From: Ventosimonas gracilis
GTDB lineage: Bacteria; Pseudomonadota; Gammaproteobacteria; Pseudomonadales; Pseudomonadaceae
Direction of reading: 5' to 3'
Length of the DNA: 64,000 bases
NCBI RefSeq assembly: GCF_001580025.1
Contig: NZ_LSZO01000192.1
Span: 1 to 64,000, forward strand
In this document: positions 19,153 to 31,846 of the stretch, one piece after another
How the letters are laid out: every line of letters starts with the position of its first letter
Position numbering within the stretch: position 1 is the first letter of the stretch
Made by a program: the position numbers and the translations under genes
Notes under the pieces: generated by a model
What the model was told of the DNA's origin: nothing
The model's input: only the letters and a program-made list of their open reading frames with translations
The model's database searches: none

Positions 19153-19168
19153 AAAGTGTCCTCGTAAG

Positions 19169-19612
19169 TTAGCCAAGACGGGCAATACGCTGCACAAGAC
19201 GCTGTTGTAATGCACTCAGTTCAGCAGCCTCAGCACGTCCTGAACCATGGCAAGACAGCGCTTTATCGTTGTAGCGAGGAATAATGTGCATATGCAGATG
19301 AAACACCGTCTGCCCGGCAGGGGCGCCGTTAAATTGCATGATTTGCACGCCATCCGGCTGTAATTCTTCTACCAATATCTGGCTAAGTTTTTGTACGACG
19401 AGCATCAGTTTACCGAGCGTCTGCCCGTCCACATCCAAGAGATTACGGGCGCGAGCCTGTTTGGGGATGACCAGCGTATGGCCGAAAGACTGCGGAAACA
19501 AATCAAGAAAAGCAAGGCAATCTTCATCTTCATACAGCTTGTAGCAATCTGCCTTGCCCGCGAGGATTTGGGCAAAGATATTGCTCTCGTCGTAAGTGCC
19601 GTGCAGGCTCAT
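19169..19612 (-). CDS. HIT family protein
   Basis: Histidine-triad nucleotide hydrolase/transferase fold. The motif HLHMHIIPR near residue 105 is the H-x-H-x-H signature, and FAQILAGK...LYEDEDCLAFLD is the usual N-terminal part. 147 residues. Likely cleaves AMP-linked or dinucleoside polyphosphate substrates; the physiological one is not known. Probably cotranscribed with the KAS III gene. Confidence 0.93.
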   Translation of the reverse strand: MSLHGTYDESNIFAQILAGKADCYKLYEDEDCLAFLDLFPQSFGHTLVIPKQARARNLLDVDGQTLGKLMLVVQKLSQILVEELQPDGVQIMQFNGAPAGQTVFHLHMHIIPRYNDKALSCHGSGRAEAAELSALQQRLVQRIARLG

Positions 19613-19759
19613 AAATCCTTACCTCGGTTAAGCGTAACAAAGTGCGCACCTTAGCTTTTTTCGCTTCTCTTGTAACGATGCCCTTTGCGTAAGCCTAGGC
19701 GCATTGGGTAGCATGCGCAGTTCTTTAAGCGTCTGTGTCATAGAAACTGGAGACTGGTT

Positions 19760-20938
19760 ATGGCTTGGAATGAACCCGGGGGCAACCCGCACAATCAAGA
19801 CCCTTGGGGAAACCGTCCACGTGGCGGCAATAACCAAGGCCCGCCGGATTTGGACGAAGCCTTCCGCAAGTTACAAGACAAGCTCAACGATATGTTTGGC
19901 GGCAAAAAACGTCCGAATAACGGCGGTAACAATAGTGGCGACGGTAAACGCGGCAGCTTGGGGCTGCTGGGGCTTGCAGCGGTGGTACTGCTCGGCTTTT
20001 GGCTGTACAACGCCATTTACGTGATCGATGAACAAGAGCAGGCGGTGATTTTGCGCTTCGGCCAATACCACCGCACGGTAGGTCCCGGGCTTAACTTCTA
20101 CCTGCCGGTCATTGAGCGCAAATTCCAGGAAAACGTCACCCGTGAACGCGCCTACAGCAAGCAAGGGCAGATGCTAACCGAAGATGAAAACATCATCGAA
20201 GTCCCGCTAACGGTGCAGTACCGCATCAGCAATCTGCAAGACTTTGTGCTGAATGTCGCCAATCCTGAGCTGAGCTTGCAGCAATCGACCGATAGCGCCG
20301 TTCGCCACGTGGTCGGCTCCACCGCGATGGACCAAGTGCTCACGCAAGGCCGCGAGCTGATGGCGAGCGAGGTCAAAGAACGCCTGCAAAGTTTTATGGA
20401 TACCTACCAAACCGGCATTACCGTCACCCAAGTCAACCTGCAAAGCGCCGCCGCGCCGCGTGAAGTACAAGATGCCTTTGACGACGTTATCCGCGCCCGC
20501 GAAGAAGAACAGCGCGAGAAAAACCAGGCCGAAAGCTACGCCAACGGCGTAGTACCGGAAGCGCGTGGTCAAGCGCAGCGCATTTTGGAAGACGCCAGCG
20601 GCTACCGTGAAGAAGTGATTGCACGCGCCGAAGGTGAAGCCAAACGCTTTAGCCAACTGCTCACCGAATACGAAAAAGCCCCGCAAGTCACCCGCGAGCG
20701 CCTGTATCTGGACAGCATGCAAGGGCTACTTAGCAACACCAGCAAAATCCTGTTAAGTGGCGGCAATGAAAAAGGCGGGCAGAACAGCCTGATTTACCTA
20801 CCGCTCGATAAATTGATGGAAAACCGCGCCGCTACGGCCACTTCATCAACCATTCTTTCCGGCACCGACGCCACTGGCACGGCTCGCCCAAGCAACAACG
20901 AACCACTGCGCGACCTGCGTTCAAGGGAGAGCCGCTAA
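19760..20938 (+). CDS. hflK: FtsH-modulating protease regulator HflK
   Basis: Stomatin/prohibitin-family membrane protein forming a periplasmic cage with HflC around FtsH. A Gly/Asn-rich cytosolic N-terminus (1-65) precedes one membrane helix (about 70-88) and the SPFH domain starting YVIDEQEQAVILRFGQYH. A long helical region rich in Glu/Arg follows. 392 residues. The stop codon shares a base with the hflC start (TAATG), so translation is coupled. Confidence 0.96.
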   Translation: MAWNEPGGNPHNQDPWGNRPRGGNNQGPPDLDEAFRKLQDKLNDMFGGKKRPNNGGNNSGDGKRGSLGLLGLAAVVLLGFWLYNAIYVIDEQEQAVILRFGQYHRTVGPGLNFYLPVIERKFQENVTRERAYSKQGQMLTEDENIIEVPLTVQYRISNLQDFVLNVANPELSLQQSTDSAVRHVVGSTAMDQVLTQGRELMASEVKERLQSFMDTYQTGITVTQVNLQSAAAPREVQDAFDDVIRAREEEQREKNQAESYANGVVPEARGQAQRILEDASGYREEVIARAEGEAKRFSQLLTEYEKAPQVTRERLYLDSMQGLLSNTSKILLSGGNEKGGQNSLIYLPLDKLMENRAATATSSTILSGTDATGTARPSNNEPLRDLRSRESR

Positions 20939-21807
20939 TGAACGGCAAAGCACTGATTGGCCTGATTTTTGGCGCACTCGTCCTAGCCCTTGGCTGGAAC
21001 AGCTTTTATATCGTCCTGCAAACCGAACGCGCCGTTTTACTGCGCTTTGGTAAGGTGGTCGAGTCGGATGTCAAACCGGGTCTGCACCTTAAAATCCCCT
21101 ATATCAACCAAGTACGCAAATTCGACGGCAGGTTAATGACGCTGGATGCGATCACTTCACGCTTTTTGACGCTGGAGAAAAAAGCGCTGATGGTCGATGC
21201 CTTCGCCAAATGGCGCGTGCGTGATGCCGAGCGCTTCTATACCGCGACCTCCGGCCTTAAGCAGATTGCCGACGAACGCCTGTCGCGCCGTTTGGAAGCC
21301 TCGCTGCGCGACCAGTTTGGCAGTCGCACCCTGCATGAGGCGGTATCCGGCGAGCGCGACGCGCTGATGGCACAAGTGACCGCCTCACTCAACCGTTCGG
21401 TACAAAACGAATTGGGCGTAGAAGTGATTGACGTGCGCGTCAAAGCCATTGATTTGCCACGCGAAGTCAACCGCAGCGTGTTTGAACGCATGGCCTCCGA
21501 GCGCGAACGCGAAGCGCGCGAGCACCGCGCCAAGGGTAAGGAACTGGCCGAAGGCATCCGCGCCGATGCGGATCGCCAGCGCCGTGTCATCATCGCTGAA
21601 GCCTACCGCGAGTCGGAAATCAAGCGTGGTGAAGGCGATGCTGAAGCGGCGCGGATTTACGCCGCCGCCTACGGCCAAAACCCCGAGTTCTACGCCTTCT
21701 ACCGCAGCCTGCAAGCCTACCGCGAGAGCTTTGCCGACAAACGCGACGTGCTGGTGTTAGACCCATCCAGCGACTTCTTCCAATACCTGGAACGCGGTGC
21801 TCGCTAA
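20938..21807 (+). CDS. hflC: FtsH-modulating protease regulator HflC
   Basis: Partner of HflK. One N-terminal membrane helix (residues 5-24), then an SPFH domain with YIVLQTERAVLLRFGKVV and a coiled helical part (ERMASEREREAREHRAKG). 289 residues, normal. In Pseudomonas the next gene is hisZ; here a methyltransferase fragment lies between. Confidence 0.96.
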   Translation: MNGKALIGLIFGALVLALGWNSFYIVLQTERAVLLRFGKVVESDVKPGLHLKIPYINQVRKFDGRLMTLDAITSRFLTLEKKALMVDAFAKWRVRDAERFYTATSGLKQIADERLSRRLEASLRDQFGSRTLHEAVSGERDALMAQVTASLNRSVQNELGVEVIDVRVKAIDLPREVNRSVFERMASEREREAREHRAKGKELAEGIRADADRQRRVIIAEAYRESEIKRGEGDAEAARIYAAAYGQNPEFYAFYRSLQAYRESFADKRDVLVLDPSSDFFQYLERGAR

Positions 21808-21810
21808 ATC

Positions 21811-22020
21811 ATGCCCGCTTCCCTTAAGTTGCCCTTGGTGGATTTATGGCTTAATCCAATCCACCAAGGTGATTGTTTGCAAATCATGCAATCGCTACCG
21901 GAAAACAGTATCGATTTAGTGATGACTTCCCCGCCTTACAATATTAAAAACAGCACCGGCAACGGCCTTAAATGCGGCAAAGGTGGCAAATGGGCCAATG
22001 CCGCGTTAATCGAACCCTGA
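21811..22020 (+). pseudogene. Truncated DNA methyltransferase (N-terminal fragment)
   Basis: 69-codon frame starting MPASLKLPLVDLWLNPIHQ. It contains GDCLQIMQSLPENSIDLV and the catalytic motif TSPPYNI (DPPY type) of N4-cytosine/N6-adenine DNA methyltransferases, then stops after GGKWANAALIEP. Such enzymes are normally 250 residues or more; the rest, including the SAM-binding FxGxG motif, is absent both here and in the 26 bases before hisZ. No restriction gene is present. It is either a decayed insertion or, less likely, a short expressed remnant. Confidence 0.8.
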
Positions 22021-22046
22021 TAAGCCCTTCCCCGGAATTTTAAAAA

Positions 22047-25416
<3,370 letters not shown>

Positions 25417-25776
25417 AAGACTCTCGATACTTCTAACAAACTATTGATAAATAAAGCAACTATCGGTTTCTTTGCCCATTGCGGGTAGCTGCCTTGCAGG
25501 CAATGACTTAAGCGCCTGATCACGATTGACGCCCACTTCCTTAGTAACTTGTGTTGATTGACAGTTGCGCGGTATCGACCAAGCGCGCTTGGCATTTTGC
25601 TTAAGCGGCTCGGCGCGGGCGATAGTACCCTATCTGAAGCCATGCGGCTTTAGGTCGCAGCAATGCTATACTGCACTAAAAGGAATATAAAAATACCTAA
25701 AAAGTATTTTTAAGAATATGTCGCAGTCCCTAGTATCTGCACCCTTCCCTGCCGCACAGACGAAAACTTTTAAGCT
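25417..25776. other. Divergent intergenic region, araC-type / cysT
   Basis: 360 bases with no recognised gene; AT-rich in its right half. Seen in it: an extended -10 (TGCTATACT, 25664-25672) reading toward cysT, then the inverted repeat at 25689-25711. No binding-protein gene for the sulfate importer is present here. Confidence 0.6.
25689..25711. promoter_or_regulatory. Inverted repeat upstream of cysT
   Basis: AAAAATAC and GTATTTTT, perfect 8-bp arms with a 7-base AT-rich spacer, 65 bases before the cysT start. It could be an operator or a weak leader hairpin. A nearby TAAGAATAT recurs just before the PotA-like gene (28980-28988). CysB control is plausible for a sulfate operon but no defined CysB site can be claimed. 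Confidence 0.4.
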
Positions 25777-26595
25777 ATGGCACGCCGCATTTCCCCGGTT
25801 ATTCCCGGCTTTAGCCTGACCTTGGGCTACAGTCTCGCTTACTTAAGCCTGCTGGTGCTGATTCCGCTCGCCGCCATGTTTATCAAGGCGCTGGATTTAT
25901 CCTGGACGCAATTTTGGGCGATTGTTAGCCAGCCGCGCACCTTGGCGGCGCTTAAGCTCTCCTTTGGCACAGCCTTCGCCGCCGCCTTGCTCAATGGCCT
26001 GGTCGGTACTTTGCTCGCGTGGGTATTGGTGCGCTACCGCTTTGCCGGGCGCAAAGTGATTGAGGCGATGATTGACCTGCCCTTTGCGCTGCCAACCGCC
26101 GTTGCCGGAATTGCCCTGACCGCGCTCTACGCGCCCGCAGGGCCGATTGGCAAACTCGCCGCCGAACTTGGGCTTAAACTCGCTTACACACCGATTGGCA
26201 TTATGCTGGCGCTAACCTTTGTCACCATGCCCTTTGTCGTGCGCACCTTGCAGCCGGTGCTCGCCGATATTCCGCGCGAAGTCGAAGAAGCCGCCGCTTG
26301 CCTTGGCGCAAAACCTTTTCAAATCTTTCGCCATATTCTGCTGCCCGCACTGCTGCCCGCCTGGCTTACCGGTTTTGCACTGGCCTTTGCGCGTGGCGTA
26401 GGTGAATACGGCTCAGTGATTTTTATTGCTGGTAATATGCCGCTTAAAACCGAAATCCTGCCGCTACTTATTATTGTAAAACTCGACCAATACGATTATG
26501 CCGGAGCGGCGGCCATTGGCGTATTGATGCTTTTGGTTTCGTTTAGCCTGTTGCTGCTGATTAACCTGTTGCAGCGGCAAATCAGCAAGCACTAA
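25777..26595 (+). CDS. cysT: Sulfate/thiosulfate ABC transporter permease CysT
   Basis: Inner-membrane permease of the sulfate importer. About six membrane helices in 272 residues; the EAA loop that contacts CysA is EEAAACLGAKPFQIFRHIL. GFALAFARGVGEYGSVIFIAGN is typical for CysT. First gene of the operon; followed by an unrelated lipoprotein gene instead of cysW. Confidence 0.95.
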   Translation: MARRISPVIPGFSLTLGYSLAYLSLLVLIPLAAMFIKALDLSWTQFWAIVSQPRTLAALKLSFGTAFAAALLNGLVGTLLAWVLVRYRFAGRKVIEAMIDLPFALPTAVAGIALTALYAPAGPIGKLAAELGLKLAYTPIGIMLALTFVTMPFVVRTLQPVLADIPREVEEAAACLGAKPFQIFRHILLPALLPAWLTGFALAFARGVGEYGSVIFIAGNMPLKTEILPLLIIVKLDQYDYAGAAAIGVLMLLVSFSLLLLINLLQRQISKH

Positions 26596-26619
26596 GAACC
26601 AATGGAATGAGATAGATAA

Positions 26620-26997
26620 ATGATAAAATTTATTAATATTCTTATGCTGATGATATGCTCTTTACTATTAAGCGCATGCGGACCTGACACACGCCCAGTG
26701 GAGTGCCGAAAACTGCTTGGCAAATGGTGGTTAGTGATTGAACGCATGGAAAAATCCGGGCGCTTTTCCAATGATTTTATCAGGCAACATCGTATACAGC
26801 ATACCATGGTCAATTTATTGTCAGAGCGCAGTAAAGAAACGACCGAGGAACAAAGAACTGAAAACTGCCTAAAATACGCCGCCATCATTGAACCGCAAAT
26901 CAAGCTATCCAGAATCATTGGCGAGCTTTCGCAAAATCATTTAGAAGAGCGTTTCCCGCCACCATTAGGCGCTGGTATTGGTGCTAGAAGAAAGTAA
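26620..26997 (+). CDS. Small lipoprotein of unknown function inside cysTWA
   Basis: 125 residues. The N-terminus is a lipoprotein signal with lipobox LLLSAC, lipidated Cys20; Gly at +2 suggests the outer membrane. The rest is charged and probably helical (MEKSGRFSNDFIRQHRI), with two further cysteines (in VECRKLL and TENCLKYA). I do not recognise the family. It is clearly AT-richer than its neighbours and sits in the same direction between cysT (24-base gap) and cysW (6-base gap), where sulfate operons normally have no gene. Confidence 0.75.
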   Translation: MIKFINILMLMICSLLLSACGPDTRPVECRKLLGKWWLVIERMEKSGRFSNDFIRQHRIQHTMVNLLSERSKETTEEQRTENCLKYAAIIEPQIKLSRIIGELSQNHLEERFPPPLGAGIGARRK

Positions 26998-27003
26998 ATC
27001 CAT

Positions 27004-27858
27004 ATGTCCATACTGATTAACGCAAACAGCCGCGGAAAAACCCGCATCGGCCGTATCAGCCTGATTGTCTTGGCTTGGCTAGTATTTGCCCTGTTTTTAC
27101 TGCTGCCGCTCTATGTCGTGTTAAGCGAAGCCTTAAGCCGAGGTCTCGGTACTTTTACCCAGGCCATTAGCGAAGCGGATGCATTATCCGCATTAAAACT
27201 CACGCTCATTGCACTGGGTATTTCCGTACCGCTGAATGTGATTTTTGGCGTAGCGGCGGCTTGGTGCGTGGCGAAATTTGAGTTTCGCGGTAAAAGCCTG
27301 TTGGTGACTTTAATTGACCTGCCGTTTTCCGTCTCGCCGGTGATTGCCGGTTTAATTTATGTGCTGATGTTTGGTGCACAGGGCTGGCTGGGGCCTTGGC
27401 TGGCGGAACATGATATTCAGATTATCTTTGCCGTGCCCGGCATTGTGCTGGCGACTTTATTTGTCACTGTGCCTTTTGTTGCGCGCGAATTAATCCCGCT
27501 GATGCAAGAACAAGGCACACAAGAAGAAGAAGCCGCGCGTTTATTAGGCGCAAGTGGCTGGCAAATGTTTTGGCACGTGACCTTGCCCAATATTAAATGG
27601 GGTTTAATTTACGGCGTGGTGCTGTGCAGTGCACGGGCAATGGGCGAGTTTGGCGCGGTTTCTGTAGTTTCCGGGCATATTCGCGGGCTGACCAATACCT
27701 TGCCGCTGCATGTGGAAATTCTTTATAACGAATATAACCATGTCGCTGCTTTTAGCGTGGCCAGTTTGTTGTTATTACTGGCACTGATTATTTTGCTGAT
27801 TAAACAGTGGAGCGAAAGCCGCCTTTCGCGCTCGCTGGGTAAAGAGATTAAGGATTAA
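27004..27858 (+). CDS. cysW: Sulfate/thiosulfate ABC transporter permease CysW
   Basis: Second permease of the sulfate importer, 284 residues with about six helices. The EAA loop is [41 protein letters not shown] is CysW-typical. Five bases before cysA. Confidence 0.95.
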   Translation: MSILINANSRGKTRIGRISLIVLAWLVFALFLLLPLYVVLSEALSRGLGTFTQAISEADALSALKLTLIALGISVPLNVIFGVAAAWCVAKFEFRGKSLLVTLIDLPFSVSPVIAGLIYVLMFGAQGWLGPWLAEHDIQIIFAVPGIVLATLFVTVPFVARELIPLMQEQGTQEEEAARLLGASGWQMFWHVTLPNIKWGLIYGVVLCSARAMGEFGAVSVVSGHIRGLTNTLPLHVEILYNEYNHVAAFSVASLLLLLALIILLIKQWSESRLSRSLGKEIKD

Positions 27859-27863
27859 ACATC

Positions 27864-28850
27864 ATGTCCATTGAAATTCGCGGTATCAGCAAAAACTTTA
27901 ATAGTTTTCGTGCACTTAACACCATCAATCTGGATATTCAAAGCGGCGAATTAGTCGCCCTGTTAGGGCCTTCCGGCTGTGGTAAAACCACATTACTGCG
28001 CATTATCGCCGGATTGGAAACACCCGATAGCGGCACTATTGTGTTTCACGGTGAAGACGTATCGCGCCATGATGTACGCGAGCGGCAAGTGGGTTTTGTC
28101 TTTCAGCATTACGCACTGTTTCGTCATATGACCGTGTTTGAAAACGTGGCTTTTGGGCTGCGCATGAAGCCCAAAGACGAGCGTCCGAATAAAGAACAAA
28201 TCACCGAAAAAGTCCACCAATTGCTCAATATGGTGCAACTCGATTGGTTAGCAGACCGTTACCCCGAACAACTTTCCGGCGGGCAGCGCCAGCGCATTGC
28301 CTTGGCAAGAGCGCTCGCCGTGGAACCTAAAATCCTGCTGCTGGATGAACCCTTTGGCGCACTGGATGCCAAGGTGCGCAAGGAACTGCGCCGCTGGCTG
28401 GCCAGGCTGCATGAAGAGGTCAATCTCACCTCGGTGTTTGTCACCCACGACCAGGAAGAAGCGATGGAAGTGGCCGACCGCATCGTGGTGATGAACAAGG
28501 GCAATATCGAACAAATCGGCGCACCGGGCGAGGTTTACGAGCATCCGGCGAGTGATTTTGTCTATCACTTTTTGGGCGATGCCAACCGTTTGTTTGTCGG
28601 CAGTGACCATCACGTATTGTTCCGCCCGCATGAAATCTCCCTCTCGCGCGAACCCTTGGAAGGCCATCAACAAGGCGAGGTGCGCGACATCCGCCCGCTC
28701 GGTGCGATTACCCGCGTCACCTTAAAAGTGACCGGTCAAGAGGAATTGATCGAAGCCGAAGTGGTTAAGGACCATGAAAGCCTTAACCGTCTTGCCCGTG
28801 GTGAGCGGCTGTATTTCAAGCCCAAAGGCGGCGTACCGGTCGCTTCTTGA
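27864..28850 (+). CDS. cysA: Sulfate/thiosulfate ABC transporter ATPase CysA
   Basis: ATP-binding subunit. Walker [10 protein letters not shown] at 35-43, signature LSGGQRQR near 136, Walker [13 protein letters not shown], and a C-terminal regulatory part containing [13 protein letters not shown]. 328 residues, slightly short for the family. With cysT and cysW it forms the transporter core, but no periplasmic sulfate-binding gene (cysP/sbp) lies in the window. Confidence 0.95.
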   Translation: MSIEIRGISKNFNSFRALNTINLDIQSGELVALLGPSGCGKTTLLRIIAGLETPDSGTIVFHGEDVSRHDVRERQVGFVFQHYALFRHMTVFENVAFGLRMKPKDERPNKEQITEKVHQLLNMVQLDWLADRYPEQLSGGQRQRIALARALAVEPKILLLDEPFGALDAKVRKELRRWLARLHEEVNLTSVFVTHDQEEAMEVADRIVVMNKGNIEQIGAPGEVYEHPASDFVYHFLGDANRLFVGSDHHVLFRPHEISLSREPLEGHQQGEVRDIRPLGAITRVTLKVTGQEELIEAEVVKDHESLNRLARGERLYFKPKGGVPVAS

Positions 28851-29001
28851 TAAAAAAGCTGCCCACTAGCCAACAAAAGGCTGGGCTGCTTTGCCTTGTC
28901 ATCGGCTAACAACCCGTGGCAAAGTCCACCCCTGCTTGCGCCGGCGGCTAAAGCTGCCGGAAAAAATGTAAAAACGATATAAGAATATTGGGAATAACAG
29001 A

Positions 29002-30117
29002 TTGACTGATACGGCCACCGGGCGTGCTACCGCCATCAATATCCGCTCCGTACGCAAGGTTTATGGCGACCCGCAAAGCGGACTGGTCGCACTGAAAAGC
29101 GTTGACCTTGCCATCTTCGATAACGAATTTTTTACCCTGCTCGGGCCTTCCGGTTGCGGCAAAACCACACTGCTTCGGATGATTGCCGGTTTTGAGTTTC
29201 CAACCGACGGGCAAATCCTGCTCTACGGCGAAGACATTGCCAGCCGTGCGCCCTATGACCGACCGGTCAATACCGTGTTTCAACACTATGCGTTATTTCC
29301 GCATATGAGCATTAGCGAAAACCTCGCCTTCGGCCTGCAATCGCACCCAATGGGCAAGCGTTTGAGCAAGGCTGAGATCGCAACACGCGTGGAAGAAATG
29401 CTGACACTGGTACAGATGCAAGATTTTGCGAGGCGCAAACCGGCGCAGCTTTCCGGCGGACAGCAGCAGCGCATTGCGCTGGCCCGCGCCTTGGCACCAC
29501 AGCCTAAAGTCCTCTTGCTGGATGAACCGCTGTCCGCGCTGGACTTAAAACTGCGCCAAGCCATGCGCGAAGAGCTAAAAAGCATCCAGGCGAAAACCGG
29601 CATTACCTTTATTTTTGTCACCCATGACCAAGAAGAAGCACTCGCCATGTCCGACCGTATCGCTGTGCTGGCAAGCGGGCAGGTGCAGCAGGTCGGCACG
29701 CCGGCAGAGATCTACGAAAAACCGCTCAACCGTTTTGTCGCGGACTTTATCGGCGAAACCAATTTCCTCCCCGCCACGGTGGAGCATTTGCAGCAAGGTC
29801 AGGCGCTGTGCCGCATTGCCGGTGGGCAAGTGCTTGCCAGCGAAGCGCGTGAAGGTATCCGTCAAGGCGAGGCCGTCACCCTTTCCATCCGTCCCGAACG
29901 CCTCTCCCTGCTCGCCTCAGACAGCGCAGACAGCACGCCTTGCACCTTGCAGGGTGCCAGCTATCTGGGCACTGACTGGCAATATCAGGTAAAACTGGAA
30001 GACGGCAGCACACTACGCATCCGCACGCCCAATCAGGCAGGTCTCGGCCAATTTGCCCTTGGCGAACGGCTTTCCCTGCAATTTACGGCAGGCTGCGCCA
30101 GCCTGCTATTGGATTAA
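29002..30117 (+). CDS. PotA-like ABC transporter ATPase
   Basis: ATPase of a polyamine-type importer. Walker [10 protein letters not shown] at 48-56, signature LSGGQQQR, Walker B VLLLDEPLSALDLKLR, and a C-terminal TOBE-type domain with LSIRPERLSLL. 371 residues. The start is TTG with only a weak ribosome site. Three bases before the first permease. Specificity within the putrescine/spermidine/opine class cannot be read from the ATPase. Confidence 0.88.
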   Translation: MTDTATGRATAINIRSVRKVYGDPQSGLVALKSVDLAIFDNEFFTLLGPSGCGKTTLLRMIAGFEFPTDGQILLYGEDIASRAPYDRPVNTVFQHYALFPHMSISENLAFGLQSHPMGKRLSKAEIATRVEEMLTLVQMQDFARRKPAQLSGGQQQRIALARALAPQPKVLLLDEPLSALDLKLRQAMREELKSIQAKTGITFIFVTHDQEEALAMSDRIAVLASGQVQQVGTPAEIYEKPLNRFVADFIGETNFLPATVEHLQQGQALCRIAGGQVLASEAREGIRQGEAVTLSIRPERLSLLASDSADSTPCTLQGASYLGTDWQYQVKLEDGSTLRIRTPNQAGLGQFALGERLSLQFTAGCASLLLD

Positions 30118-30120
30118 GCC

Positions 30121-31026
30121 ATGACTGCGCTCAATCCACTGGAACGCCGCCGGGCGCTGGCCGGACTTTTAGGGGTCAGTCCGGCGCTGTTGGTGATCGG
30201 CCTTTTCCTGATTGTGCCGATTGTTATTTTGGCCGCTTACTCGTTGATGCAGGCCGACCCCTACGGCGGCGTACAGGCCGCCTTTAGCAGCGAGGCCTGG
30301 TATTCGCTGCTCTACGAGCGCGACCTTGACGACAACCTCGCCTTTGCCTGGTCCTATTTGCAGGTTGCCGGTCGTTCCGTTTCGATTGCCGGGGCGACCA
30401 CCTTGATCACATTGCTCGCAGGTTTCCCGGTCGCGGTATGGCTTGCCATGCAGCCCGCCTCGCGCCGTCCGCTGCTGATCTTCTTGATTACCCTGCCGTT
30501 TTGGGTCAATTTGCTTATTCGCACCTATGCATGGATTTTGCTGCTGCGCGACAGCGGCTTTATTAACAGCGCCTTGCTCGCCACCCGCCTGATAGAACAA
30601 CCCATCCCGCTGCTCTACAACAATGGCGCGGTGCTGCTGGGCTTGGTCTACACCTACTCGCCCTTTGTGGTGCTGCCGATTTATGCCACTTTGGAAAAAA
30701 TGGACGTTCGCCTGCTTGAAGCCGCGCAAGACCTTTATGCCTCGCGTCTGCGCACATTATTTAAAGTGGTGCTGCCACTGGCCAAACCCGGGATTATCGC
30801 CGGAGCGGTGCTGACCTTTATCCCTTGCCTGGGGGCTGTGGTCGCGCCAGAACTGCTAGGCGGCGGCACAAAAATGATGCTGGGCAATTTGATTTACCGC
30901 CAGTTTAGCGATTCGCGCAACTGGCCGTTTGGCGCGGCACTGGCGCTGGCTTTAATGGCGGTAGTGATGTTGGCGCTGACCTTTTACGCGCTGCGCTTAA
31001 GTAAAAAACAAGAGGAAGCTGCTTAA
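30121..31026 (+). CDS. PotB-like ABC transporter permease
   Basis: First permease of the polyamine-type importer, 301 residues, about six membrane helices starting with LLGVSPALLVIGLFLIVPIV. The EAA-type loop is LLEAAQDLYASRLRTLFKVVLP. Followed directly, with no gap, by the second permease. Confidence 0.9.
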   Translation: MTALNPLERRRALAGLLGVSPALLVIGLFLIVPIVILAAYSLMQADPYGGVQAAFSSEAWYSLLYERDLDDNLAFAWSYLQVAGRSVSIAGATTLITLLAGFPVAVWLAMQPASRRPLLIFLITLPFWVNLLIRTYAWILLLRDSGFINSALLATRLIEQPIPLLYNNGAVLLGLVYTYSPFVVLPIYATLEKMDVRLLEAAQDLYASRLRTLFKVVLPLAKPGIIAGAVLTFIPCLGAVVAPELLGGGTKMMLGNLIYRQFSDSRNWPFGAALALALMAVVMLALTFYALRLSKKQEEAA

Positions 31027-31827
31027 ATGGCCATCGCAAAAAAACGCCGCAGCGTACAGGATTTTCCCGGATTTGGCAGTTTTAGCCTGCTATTTTATAT
31101 CTATCTTTATGCGCCGATTTTGGTGTTGATTTTATATTCCTTTAATGCCGGTAATTCAGCGACCATCTGGGAAGGCTTTAGTTTTGCCTGGTATAAAGTC
31201 GCCTTTACCAATCCGGCGCTACGTAATGCGGCCTTTAACAGCCTGATCATTGCACTGTGCTCCAGTTTAATCGCTACAGCAATTGCAACCTTGGCCGCGC
31301 TGGCCACTTCACGCGGCGCCAAATTTAAAGGGCTTAAACTGTCAATGGGCATGATTATGCTGCCCCTGGTATTGCCGGAAATTGTCGTCGGGGTTGCTAC
31401 CCTTGCCTTGTTTGCAAGTTTAGGATTAGCCTTGGGTTACGGCAATTTAATTATTGCGCACACGGTCTTTTGCATTCCCTTTGCCTTTTTACCGATTCGC
31501 GCCCGTTTAAATGATATGGATTTATCCTTGGAGCAAGCCGCAGCGGATTTATACGCCGGCCCCTTTAGAACCTTTTATAAAGTGACCCTGCCGCTATTAT
31601 TGCCCGGCATTATGTCCGGCTTGATGCTCGCTTTTATTGTATCGATGGATAACTTTGTTATTTCCATGATGGTATCCCAGGCGGGCACTACCACTTTACC
31701 GATATTTATTTTTGGCCTGCTGCGTATGGGGCTAAGCCCGGATGTCAATGCTATCTCGACTTTGATTATTATCGTCTCGGTAATAGTCGTTAGCCTGTCC
31801 TGGATGATTGGCAACCGCAAAAACTAA
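31027..31827 (+). CDS. PotC-like ABC transporter permease
   Basis: Second permease, 266 residues, about six helices. Family features are YLYAPILVLILYSFNAG near the N-terminus and the coupling loop SLEQAAADLYAGPFRTFYKV. The stop lies 19 bases before the binding-protein start. Confidence 0.9.
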   Translation: MAIAKKRRSVQDFPGFGSFSLLFYIYLYAPILVLILYSFNAGNSATIWEGFSFAWYKVAFTNPALRNAAFNSLIIALCSSLIATAIATLAALATSRGAKFKGLKLSMGMIMLPLVLPEIVVGVATLALFASLGLALGYGNLIIAHTVFCIPFAFLPIRARLNDMDLSLEQAAADLYAGPFRTFYKVTLPLLLPGIMSGLMLAFIVSMDNFVISMMVSQAGTTTLPIFIFGLLRMGLSPDVNAISTLIIIVSVIVVSLSWMIGNRKN

Positions 31828-31846
31828 AAACAACGGAGTTTTAACA

